In this document: positions 24,743-32,036 of the stretch, piece by piece
Layout of the letters: each line of letters opens with the position of its first letter
How positions within the stretch are numbered: the stretch's first letter is position 1
Assembly: GCA_003598055.1 (NCBI GenBank)
Contig: QZKI01000144.1
Location: forward strand, 1 to 45,855
Direction of reading: 5' to 3'
Source: Candidatus Abyssobacteria bacterium SURF_17
GTDB lineage: Bacteria > Abyssobacteria > SURF-5
Length of the DNA: 45,855 nt
The notes under the pieces: model-generated
The model's database searches: none
What the model was told of the DNA's origin: nothing
Seen by the model: only the letters and a program-made list of their open reading frames with translations
Program-made: the position numbers and the translations under genes

Positions 24743-24850
24743 GGTCGAATTCATTCGACTGGACATGAACCCAAACAGGTTGAAAACATTATGCGAATAA
24801 ATTCGCACCTACAGAGACCGCGGCCACGTCGAAAATCGTGGGACAGATTC
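24720..24850. repeat. Nested inverted repeats: GTGGGACAGATTC-type outer arms around a family B palindrome
   Basis: The outer arms are GAATGCGTCCCACGATTTT (24720-24738) and AAAATCGTGGGACAGATTC (24832-24850), complementary at 17 of 19 positions. Inside, TGTAGGGTCGAATTCATTCG (24738-24759 region) faces TGCGAATAAATTCGCACCTA (24791-24812). This is the second family B copy, like 16324-16398. The structure looks like one palindromic element inserted within another. It supplies the 3' end of tetR and may act as its terminator. Confidence 0.75.
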
Positions 24851-24911
24851 ACTACCCATTTTTCCGTATCATGATGCGGACAGAAGAGTGGTAATCCTTT
24901 TGTTCCGTTCA

Positions 24912-24936
24912 GAGAATCAGGTATTATGTCCCCGGA
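24912..24936. repeat. Family A repeat, solitary right arm
   Basis: GGTATTATGTCCCCGGA with its flank (24912-24936) matches the right arm of the family A palindrome at 2851-2874. No left arm is found within 150 bp upstream, so it is a solo or truncated copy. It ends 17 bp before the candidate glpA -35 element. Confidence 0.65.
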
Positions 24937-24953
24937 AGCGCCAGTGCGACCGT

Positions 24954-24983
24954 TTGACATCGGCATCACTATCACGATACAAT
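24954..24983 (+). promoter_or_regulatory. Candidate promoter of glpAB
   Basis: A perfect TTGACA at 24954-24959 and TACAAT at 24978-24983 are spaced by 18 bp. The predicted start is only about 13 nt upstream of ATG 25003, and no Shine-Dalgarno sequence lies between, so the transcript would have a very short leader. Confidence 0.5.
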
Positions 24984-25002
24984 TCACTACGGAACCACTA
25001 CC

Positions 25003-26661
25003 ATGCCTCATTATGACGTGCTCATAATCGGAGGGGGGATCAACGGCTCGGGCATTGCGCGCGACTGCGCGATGCGCGGTCTCAAGACAATTCTCGTTGA
25101 AAAGAAGGATTTTTCCGCGGGCGCCACGGGCACATGCAGCGGCATGATTCATGGCGGCCCGCGCTATCTTGAATATGACATAGAAACCACCCGCACTTCC
25201 TGCCTCGACTCGGGCTATATTCAGAAGATCGCTCCGTTCCTTTTATTCCGCATCCCGTTCATCTTTCCGGTACTCAAGGGCGACAAGTACAACCTCGAGC
25301 TCATCGAGACATTCTTTGAGGCGTACGACCGGTTCGTCCCTTTGAAAAACGGCCGTCCGCACACGCGGCTCACGCGCGCCGACGCGCTCCGGATCGAGCC
25401 GGGACTCACGCCCAATATTCTTGGCGGCGCAACCATAGACGAGTGGGGTTGCAGTCCGTTTCGCCTGTGTATCCTGAACGTGCTGTCGGCTCATCGGTAC
25501 GGCGCCGAAATCCGGAATCATACAGAAGCAGAGAAACTGCTTATGGATGAGGACCGGCGCGTCATAGGCGCCAAACTCCGGAACACATTGACAGGCGAAC
25601 ACGAAGAAGTGCGCGCGCGGATCGTGTTCAATGCAGGAGGACCCTGGTCGCCGCAGGTTGCGCGCATGGCCGGCGCGCAAGTGAAGATTCGTCCCGCAAA
25701 GGGAATTCATCTTGTTTTTGACCGGCGGCTTTCGAACGTTGCGATAACCGCGGAGACGATCGACGGCCGAAGCATTTTCGTGCTTCCCTACGAGAACACC
25801 TCACTCGTGGGGACAACCGACGACGACTATTACGGTGACCTTGACAACGTGACGGCCACGCGTGACGAGATTCAGTACCTGCTTGAAGGCATCGAGCGGG
25901 TTTTCCCTTCCATCCGCAACGAACGAATTATTCGCACATTTGCCGGAGTGCGGCCAACGCTGTATGAATGGCGCAAGAATGAAGATGAGTTGTCGCGCGA
26001 GCACAAGGTTTTCGACCATGGGGAGGCCGACGGCATAAAAGGCCTGCTCTCGATTGCGGGCGGCAAGCTTGCGAGTTATCGGATGATGTCAGAGCATGCG
26101 ACAGACGTCATCTGTCAGAAACTCGGAATCAAAGAGAAGTGCCGCACCCATTTGGAGCCCTTGCCCGGCGGAGACGGCGAAGTGCACATCCAGGAGGCTG
26201 CGCGCGAACATAGTATTCCGGCGTTCGTCATACAGCGATTGTACCAGCGCTTCGGCACCGCGTATACGAAAGTACTGGCCGAAGAACCGAAACATTCTGC
26301 GCGAGCATTTGTGTGCCAGTGCGAATCGGTCACGGAGGCCGAGGTGCGGCATGTGATACGTCATGAATGGGCGCGCACGCTCGACGACATCCGCCGGAGA
26401 ACAAGGCTCGGCGCAGGGCCGTGTCAGGGGTGCCGGTGCACCTTAACGGCTGCCGCCATCCTTGCTGAGGAGTTGCATCTCAATCCCGACGGCATGACCG
26501 AGGCTGCGCTCGAGTTCCTCCAAGAACGCTGGAAAGGAAAGTTGCCCATTCTTTCCGGGCTGCAACTTGCACAAGAGGAGATCAACCGAGCCACTCATTT
26601 TCTCTCCGCGAATCTTCATGAGATGATTGCAGCGAAAAGGCACACCGTCCATGGAAGCTGA
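25003..26661 (+). CDS. glpA: Glycerol-3-phosphate dehydrogenase, FAD-dependent, GlpA type
   Basis: The 552-residue protein oxidises sn-glycerol 3-phosphate to dihydroxyacetone phosphate and passes electrons to the respiratory chain. It opens with the FAD-binding motif VLIIGGGINGSGIARD and has the DAO-fold blocks MIHGGPRYLEYD, FNAGGPWSPQVA, VGTTDDDYYGD and the substrate-site segment FAGVRPTLYE. The C-terminal part (about 436-480) is a BFD-like [2Fe-2S] domain with Cys ligands in FVCQCES and GPCQGCRC. This domain distinguishes anaerobic GlpA from aerobic GlpD. The stop overlaps glpB by 11 bp. No glpC, glycerol kinase or glycerol transporter gene is nearby. Confidence 0.93.
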   Translation: MPHYDVLIIGGGINGSGIARDCAMRGLKTILVEKKDFSAGATGTCSGMIHGGPRYLEYDIETTRTSCLDSGYIQKIAPFLLFRIPFIFPVLKGDKYNLELIETFFEAYDRFVPLKNGRPHTRLTRADALRIEPGLTPNILGGATIDEWGCSPFRLCILNVLSAHRYGAEIRNHTEAEKLLMDEDRRVIGAKLRNTLTGEHEEVRARIVFNAGGPWSPQVARMAGAQVKIRPAKGIHLVFDRRLSNVAITAETIDGRSIFVLPYENTSLVGTTDDDYYGDLDNVTATRDEIQYLLEGIERVFPSIRNERIIRTFAGVRPTLYEWRKNEDELSREHKVFDHGEADGIKGLLSIAGGKLASYRMMSEHATDVICQKLGIKEKCRTHLEPLPGGDGEVHIQEAAREHSIPAFVIQRLYQRFGTAYTKVLAEEPKHSARAFVCQCESVTEAEVRHVIRHEWARTLDDIRRRTRLGAGPCQGCRCTLTAAAILAEELHLNPDGMTEAALEFLQERWKGKLPILSGLQLAQEEINRATHFLSANLHEMIAAKRHTVHGS

Positions 26662-27988
26662 CGTCATTGTCATCGGCGGCGGCATGGCGGGCGCCATTGC
26701 CGCATTGCGCGCATCCTCGCTCGGAGCCAATGTCATCCTTATCCGGAAGGGACACGGCTCAAGCGCGATGTCGTCAGGCACGATAGACATTGCCGGCCCC
26801 ACTGCTTTCCTCCCCCTCGATTCATGGGATTCGCTGCCTTCGATTCCGGACCGGCTCGGGGAAATGCTCCGGACGCATGCCCTTCATCCTTACTCGATTG
26901 TTGCCGGTGGCCGCACGGGATTAGGGCAGGTCTGCTATCGGCTGCGCCAGGCATGCGATTTCCTGCTCGATAAGGTCCCCGGCCTGCAACTCGATGGTTC
27001 GACCGCTCAGAATCTGGCGCTACCGACCATTTTGGGGACGGTGAAGTTCACGGCTTTCGCGCCGAGTTCTCTCGCCGGGGGCAACCTCCGCGAAATGCGC
27101 GACGCACACGTGCTCGTGGTGGGCGTTCGAGGTCTCATGTTTTTCCAGCCGCACGTATGCAAACAGAGCCTTGAACGGTACTCCTCACTCCACGCACCTT
27201 CGTCCATAGGCCGCGTCGAGGTTGTTGAAGCCGACATGCCGCGTCTTGCAAGCGCAGCGCCGGCGACCCCGTTTGAGGCCGCGCGGTCATTCGATGACCC
27301 ACTCACCGTCGAAAAGTTCGCGCAATCTCTCGCGAATTCTCTTCCATCGGACGCAACCCATATAGCAGTCCCTCCGATTCTCGGGCTGAACAGGCATGCG
27401 GAGACATACGAGATCATAAGCCGCGAGTTGCGGCCAAAGATATTCGAGCTGATCTCACCCACATTCTCGGTCCCGGGCCACCGGTTACAGGTTGAACTCG
27501 AGGCAGCGCTTCAGCGGAATTCAGTCCGCGTTGTCACGACAGATGTGGTAGACGCGAAGCGCGACGGGCGCATCGTGCGGAATCTTGTCCTTGAGGACAT
27601 GAAATCAAAGCGAACAGCGACCGCGAAGAGCTTCATCATCGCGACCGGTAAGTTCAGCACCGGAGGGCTCGTGGCAAATGATTTCCCGAAGGAGCCGATA
27701 TTCAAGCTGCCTCTGTTTGTGGGCGGGAAGCGTGTGGACAACGGGTTTGTTCAGGACTTGCTGAGCTGGAACGTTGACGGGAGACAGCTTTTCCTCTCCT
27801 GCGGCCTCCACATCGACGACTCGCTTCGTCCGCTCGACACCTTCGGAGAACCCGCATACGAAAATCTGTTCGCGGCCGGAGCGGTCATCGGAGAGTATGA
27901 CTATGTGACCGACAAATGCGGCATGGGCGTAGCTGCTCTTACCGGCTATCTGGTGGGTGAAAATGCGGCGACACTGGCTGCCAGATAA
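26651..27988 (+). CDS. glpB: Anaerobic glycerol-3-phosphate dehydrogenase subunit B
   Basis: The 445-residue protein starts at ATG 26651 inside the end of glpA. It has an N-terminal FAD/FMN Rossmann motif VIVIGGGMAGAIAALRASSLGANVILI followed by SSAMSSGTIDIAG. The C-terminal block FAAGAVIGEYDYVTDKCGMGVAALTGYLVG is typical of GlpB, which in E. coli forms the catalytic dimer with GlpA. There the Fe-S membrane subunit GlpC anchors the dimer. Here no glpC follows; a roughly 500-bp gap and an unrelated gene come next. Electrons may therefore go through a different anchor, or glpC may lie elsewhere. Confidence 0.9.
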   Translation: MEADVIVIGGGMAGAIAALRASSLGANVILIRKGHGSSAMSSGTIDIAGPTAFLPLDSWDSLPSIPDRLGEMLRTHALHPYSIVAGGRTGLGQVCYRLRQACDFLLDKVPGLQLDGSTAQNLALPTILGTVKFTAFAPSSLAGGNLREMRDAHVLVVGVRGLMFFQPHVCKQSLERYSSLHAPSSIGRVEVVEADMPRLASAAPATPFEAARSFDDPLTVEKFAQSLANSLPSDATHIAVPPILGLNRHAETYEIISRELRPKIFELISPTFSVPGHRLQVELEAALQRNSVRVVTTDVVDAKRDGRIVRNLVLEDMKSKRTATAKSFIIATGKFSTGGLVANDFPKEPIFKLPLFVGGKRVDNGFVQDLLSWNVDGRQLFLSCGLHIDDSLRPLDTFGEPAYENLFAAGAVIGEYDYVTDKCGMGVAALTGYLVGENAATLAAR

Positions 27989-28505
27989 TGGTTGTGGTGA
28001 GGGAATAGCTTACCGACGCAAATCTCGACGTTTGGGTCTTCTTTTTTGCGGGGGCCGCGAGAAGGGGTTGTATTCCGTCTCTTCTTTCTCTTAATCGCAA
28101 GAGGCCGTTCCGCTCAGGGGCTTTGGGCAACCACGCAGGGCCGCGCATGCATCGAATGTTTTGGGCCACCGGGCAGTGTGGGCTGGCTGGTCACTGGACC
28201 GGCAGAAGCGTTTGAGCGTTTCAAAACCATTGCATTCATGTAGTAATTTTCACGGCGAACACAAAAGGGCTTAACTCCTTATCTGCTAATGCTTTTTGCT
28301 TGCAAAATGGAACCCATTGTGGTAACATAACGCTGAAGAAAAGTTTGGTCTCCCGATGGGGAGGGTGCGGAGACAGAGACTTCTAAGTGCTTGCAAGCAC
28401 GAGAGATGTCTTTTTGTCAAGAGTAGGGAGTGGGGAATAGTCGGCCGAAGGGATGTCAGTGGGGTAGTTAACAGACCCGGCAGCTTATGTAAGGAAGACC
28501 CGCTC
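27989..28505 (+). other. 517-bp gap between glpB and the VWA gene; no gene recognised, candidate promoter at its 3' part
   Basis: A GC-rich stretch (about 28045-28205) has an open frame of 65 codons from a TTG without ribosome binding site or homology that I recognise. It contains a loose direct repeat, TTTGGGCAACCACGCAG near 28122 and TTTGGGCCACCGGGCAG near 28161, and several small hairpins, so a structured RNA is conceivable but not shown. TTGCAA (28300-28305) and TAACAT (28323-28328), spaced by 17 bp, form a candidate promoter for the next gene. A perfect 14-bp palindrome GTGCTTGCAAGCAC lies at 28387-28400 in the resulting long 5' leader. Confidence 0.4.
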
Positions 28506-30974
28506 ATGAGAAGAGAAAAAGCATTGCGACAGACGATTTCAATCATTGCAATCTTCATGCTGATTCTCGCCTTCACGCATGTTTCCCCCGGCGTTTCTTT
28601 CGCGAATTCAGGGAAAGACTATGTGATAGTGATCGATGTCTCGACGAGCATGCAAGACATCTTTGATGAAGTGAAGAAGCTTGCAAAACAAACACTTACA
28701 GAGGCACAGGTCGGCGATAATGTCACGTTGATCACGTTCGGCGAGAACGCGGAACTCTTGAGTCGCCAGCAGATACGTGATAAGTCAGACATCGAGGGCA
28801 TTCAGAAACAAGTTGACGCTCTCTATCCCACCGACTATGCCACGTACATCAATCGCGGATTGGCACGAGGGCTGAACGAGCTCCAATACCTCTTCGAGAA
28901 ATATCCTGACCGGGAACGAGTCTTGCTGTGGCTGAGTGACGATAAAGACAACCCTCCTGAGGGGCTCGGGCAGGATTTCCTCACTCTTGACAAGCTCCGA
29001 GAGCAGCAAAAAGATCAGGTGCCTGACCGGGAATGGTTTGCATATAACGCCCCCTTGAGCGAGGTGAAGGATGATGCGCTGGAGGATTTTGTCACGTGGG
29101 CGCGTCGCACGACCTTCAGGGTGGCTGTAAAAGAGCAAAGCGTAGACCTCGGGTCCTTTGACACCAACGCCGTGGAGAAAACGGTCGTATTGACGTTTGA
29201 ACCGCGACATCCGGGCAGTGCCGGGCTGGAGTTTGTGGCACAGGCACGGTTTACCGACCCGAACGACCCGACGAAGAGTATTCCGGTAACCGTTTCGCCA
29301 GAACACATCGTGGCTTCCGGCCACCTTTGGCAGCAGCAATTTCAAATCGAATTCAAAGGAGAGCCGGGTGAATACAAAGGGAATCTCTTGTTCGAGTCCG
29401 TTTCGGGACCGCTTCTGGAGGTTGAGCCACGCAGCATTGCGTTGACCGCAATGGTATCACCGCCGAAGCCGCCGGTCATGGAAGCTCCTCCGGCTGAGGA
29501 GCCGAAAAGGGAAGGTCTTCTATCCGATGAAGCGATTATCGCGAGAGAGGACCGTCCGCCCGGCCTCACCCGTCCGGAGCAGCCCTACGCTTTTGGTCCG
29601 CTCGAGCCGGGAAAGAAGGATAGCAAGATAATCACGCTGTTCTTGAGTCAGGAAGCAGACCCGGAAAGCATCAGTCATGATGCCTCCATTCAATTACCTC
29701 CCGGAATGAAAGTGGAGAGCAAGGTGTTCGGCAGGGGGACGCGGCTGGCTGCGGAAATAACCATTTCCGTTGATGAGAATGCGCCGGTCGAAGCAAACGT
29801 TCTGCAGCCCGCCTACGAGGGCGGCATACGGTTCAAGTCAAGCCAGCCAGGAGTCGAGGTGCTGCCGGTATACATTCCGGTTCGCGTAACATTGAACACG
29901 GACCGTGTCCGCTGGGGGAAAAGGCTCCTGCCGGAGCCTGCGATTGCCCGAACCCAGGCGCGACGGATGACATTCGATGAGTTGACCCGCGCGATCCAGG
30001 CTCGCGAGGAAGGGGGGGCCGAGACTGCCAGCCCAATAGTGGCGGCGCTACGCAGCATCTATTCGATGATAACATCGCGGTACGTGTTCATCCCGGTCAT
30101 GGCAGCCTTGGTTGTGCTGTTGATTTTGCTGGTATACCGTATGCGGCCGGCCAGCGCGCTTTTCGCGGGGGAGCTTATCGTGATCAAGGACCCGGGCGCT
30201 TCGAAAATGAAGGATGTGAATCTCAAGCGCGTCGGCTCACTTCATGGTAAGGACGTGCTTACTCTGGGAAGCTCGCCAAAGGCGGACATTCGGTTGAACC
30301 ATGCCTCGGTCGCGCCGATACACTGTCGGATTATGGCAAGGACGAACGAAGACAGAGTCGAGATGTCGATTCAACCCGTGAAGGGATTGCCGCTCAGGGT
30401 TAACGATGTCGAATGTTTGGAGAAGGCCCGTCTCTCGGACAAAGACCTTCTCGGCGTCGGCGATTTCATCTTTCTGTTTTCCAGTCCGGAGACGCAAAAA
30501 GAGATTGTCGCCCACCTTGTTGACGGGCGCACTCTGCGGGGAACGCCCGTGACGTGGGACATCGGCGCATCATCATTCGAGTTGCTGCGATCTGACGTTG
30601 TAGGCGCTGAAGGGACTACGGAGGAGATTTCGGTCGTAAATTTCGCAGACCTGAAAGCTGTCTTCTTCATGCAGGAAACCGCCACAGGCAAATCGAACAT
30701 CCCACGCGAGAGGATCAACACAGGGGAGCTGCTTGAGGTGACCTTCTTTGACAACGAAAAGATTGAAGGCCATCCGCTTACGGAGTACTCCGATGTCGCC
30801 CGCCGATTCTACCTTGTGCCGAGAGAGATGCCGAACATCATGTCAATCCTCATCGAACGCAGCAGCACCAAGGAAGTTGTGAAACGCGAGATGAAAGGCG
30901 AACCGGAGGCCGCGCGACCAGCAGGGCCTCTTGGATTCCTCCGCAAGCGTAAAGGCACTGCACCGGCGGAGTAG
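28506..30974 (+). CDS. Membrane protein with extracytoplasmic VWA domain, transmembrane helix and FHA domain
   Basis: The 822-residue protein starts at ATG 28506 behind AAGGAAG. It has a signal peptide (about 1-33), then a von Willebrand A domain whose metal site reads DVSTSMQD (DxSxS). A beta-rich central part follows, with a Pro-rich segment (PPKPPVMEAPPAEEP, near residue 320). A single transmembrane helix is at about 525-546. Next comes an FHA domain (about 570-660) with LGSSPKADIRLNHASVAPIHCRI, a phosphothreonine-binding fold. A last domain (about 671-760) contains DGRTLRGTPVTWDIG and FADLKAVFF, as in small domains found with PilZ/FHA proteins. With the VWA outside and the FHA inside, it could relay an external adhesion or assembly state to Thr-kinase signalling. 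No kinase gene is adjacent. Confidence 0.85.
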   Translation: MRREKALRQTISIIAIFMLILAFTHVSPGVSFANSGKDYVIVIDVSTSMQDIFDEVKKLAKQTLTEAQVGDNVTLITFGENAELLSRQQIRDKSDIEGIQKQVDALYPTDYATYINRGLARGLNELQYLFEKYPDRERVLLWLSDDKDNPPEGLGQDFLTLDKLREQQKDQVPDREWFAYNAPLSEVKDDALEDFVTWARRTTFRVAVKEQSVDLGSFDTNAVEKTVVLTFEPRHPGSAGLEFVAQARFTDPNDPTKSIPVTVSPEHIVASGHLWQQQFQIEFKGEPGEYKGNLLFESVSGPLLEVEPRSIALTAMVSPPKPPVMEAPPAEEPKREGLLSDEAIIAREDRPPGLTRPEQPYAFGPLEPGKKDSKIITLFLSQEADPESISHDASIQLPPGMKVESKVFGRGTRLAAEITISVDENAPVEANVLQPAYEGGIRFKSSQPGVEVLPVYIPVRVTLNTDRVRWGKRLLPEPAIARTQARRMTFDELTRAIQAREEGGAETASPIVAALRSIYSMITSRYVFIPVMAALVVLLILLVYRMRPASALFAGELIVIKDPGASKMKDVNLKRVGSLHGKDVLTLGSSPKADIRLNHASVAPIHCRIMARTNEDRVEMSIQPVKGLPLRVNDVECLEKARLSDKDLLGVGDFIFLFSSPETQKEIVAHLVDGRTLRGTPVTWDIGASSFELLRSDVVGAEGTTEEISVVNFADLKAVFFMQETATGKSNIPRERINTGELLEVTFFDNEKIEGHPLTEYSDVARRFYLVPREMPNIMSILIERSSTKEVVKREMKGEPEAARPAGPLGFLRKRKGTAPAE

Positions 30975-30985
30975 AATCGTTTTGT

Positions 30986-31025
30986 CCCACGCACTTCTGG
31001 TTTGTGCGTGGGCTTTTCTTTTCTC
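30986..31025 (+). terminator. Rho-independent terminator after the VWA/FHA gene
   Basis: A perfect 9-bp stem, CCCACGCAC (30986-30994) with GTGCGTGGG (31004-31012), has a 9-base loop and is followed by CTTTTCTTTTCTC. It begins 12 bp after the stop codon. Confidence 0.88.
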
Positions 31026-31256
31026 TCTTAGCAATCTGCCGCAATGAATCCGAATCCTGCATCAGAAGCGCGGCTGCTATGTGAGGTTTTTTTCACCCAT
31101 TACCTCAATACAATTATCCGTGTGGCTGACGGTCGGAGCGCCTTCTACGCTCTTCCGGATACGTAATGCGCCTTCTGGGACGAAGCGTCCTGCAGTTGCA
31201 GCAGGTCGTTTGGATTTTTTTGTCGTTATTGCACTCCTGCAGAAACCGGAGCAAAA
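31026..31256. other. Intergenic stretch without recognised gene
   Basis: Between the terminator at 30986 and the promoter at 31257 I see no supported ORF. There is one short palindrome, CCTGCAGTTGCAGCAGG near 31190, and a T-rich run near 31215. Confidence 0.35.
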
Positions 31257-31285
31257 TTGACAGAGAGGAACTGCTATCCTATAAT
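31257..31285 (+). promoter_or_regulatory. Consensus sigma70-type promoter of the lipoprotein gene
   Basis: Perfect TTGACA (31257-31262) and perfect TATAAT (31280-31285) are spaced by exactly 17 bp. This is the best promoter match in the window, 26 bp upstream of ATG 31312. Confidence 0.85.
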
Positions 31286-31311
31286 CTCATGGAAAACGAG
31301 GTGGAACAGCG

Positions 31312-31815
31312 ATGAACAAGAGAAAGGCCGCAGCAGCGATTGTGCTGTTGATTTTCACCGGATGCGCGACGGTCCCCATTCCGACGGATTTGTCGGCCGT
31401 AACCCAGAACCCGCATCAATTCAAGAATGAGCGAATTGTGTTAACCGGATACGTCATTGAAAATCCGCCTCCTCAGGGTGACGAATATCGCACGTGGTCC
31501 TTTGTAATCGGCTCCTCCGATGGAAACCTTAGGGTAAGCGAGGAGGGCTTCAATCCGTCGACGCTGGAGAAGGCGCATCGCCTCGTCGAGCAGGCGCGGT
31601 TGGCCAATGAGCCGGTAACTATTGCCGGCAGACTGAGGATAGGACCATACCAGGAGATCGTTTCCGGTACCGAGATAGATTTGGAATCGGTGAGATATAA
31701 GGACACGGAAATCAACACCGACAAGGGGCCGTTCACAAAACACTACTATCCCCACTATTATGAGCCCCTATGGTGGCGCTATCATTACTATCCGTACCCG
31801 CCCTATTACTGGTGA
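31312..31815 (+). CDS. Outer-membrane-type lipoprotein with OB-like domain and Tyr/Pro-rich tail
   Basis: The 167-residue protein starts at ATG 31312 behind GAGGTGG. It has a lipoprotein signal peptide with lipobox FTGC, making the mature N-terminus a lipidated Cys at residue 18, followed by ATVPIP. The central part (PHQFKNERIVLTGYVIENPP ... PVTIAGRLRIGPYQEI) looks like an OB-fold stress-type domain, vaguely like Slp lipoproteins. The last 30 residues are a striking aromatic tail, HYYPHYYEPLWWRYHYY and then PYPPYYW. With Ala at +2 it should be sorted to the outer membrane. The function is unknown. It has a very strong promoter and a terminator of its own, implying abundant expression. Confidence 0.8.
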   Translation: MNKRKAAAAIVLLIFTGCATVPIPTDLSAVTQNPHQFKNERIVLTGYVIENPPPQGDEYRTWSFVIGSSDGNLRVSEEGFNPSTLEKAHRLVEQARLANEPVTIAGRLRIGPYQEIVSGTEIDLESVRYKDTEINTDKGPFTKHYYPHYYEPLWWRYHYYPYPPYYW

Positions 31816-31942
31816 TAGTGTGGCGGTCCGTAGACGCTCAAGGGGAATGTTTTGTTTTGCCGAGCAAGTCTCTGGCCGGGGGATGTGCGATACTGTGTTA
31901 TGATTAAATGCGGTGAAATAACCGAGGATTCTCGTTTTTCGC

Positions 31943-31971
31943 GGCGCACGATTGTGCGCCCTTTCTTTTTC
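31943..31971 (+). terminator. Rho-independent terminator after the lipoprotein gene
   Basis: A perfect 7-bp stem, GGCGCAC (31943-31949) and GTGCGCC (31954-31960), has a GATT tetraloop and is followed by CTTTCTTTTT. It lies about 130 bp after the lipoprotein stop and 66 bp before the next start codon. Confidence 0.8.
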
Positions 31972-32036
31972 ATTGGCGGATGCAACGCTCTGGTCCCAAG
32001 AAGCGTGAGATGTTCAAACGAATGGAGGACAAATCC

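Noticed and set aside
28001..28060. Rho-independent terminator after glpB
   Set aside because: A short CAAA/TTTG stem precedes a T-rich run near 28039, but the stem is too weak and too far from the T-run to support a call.
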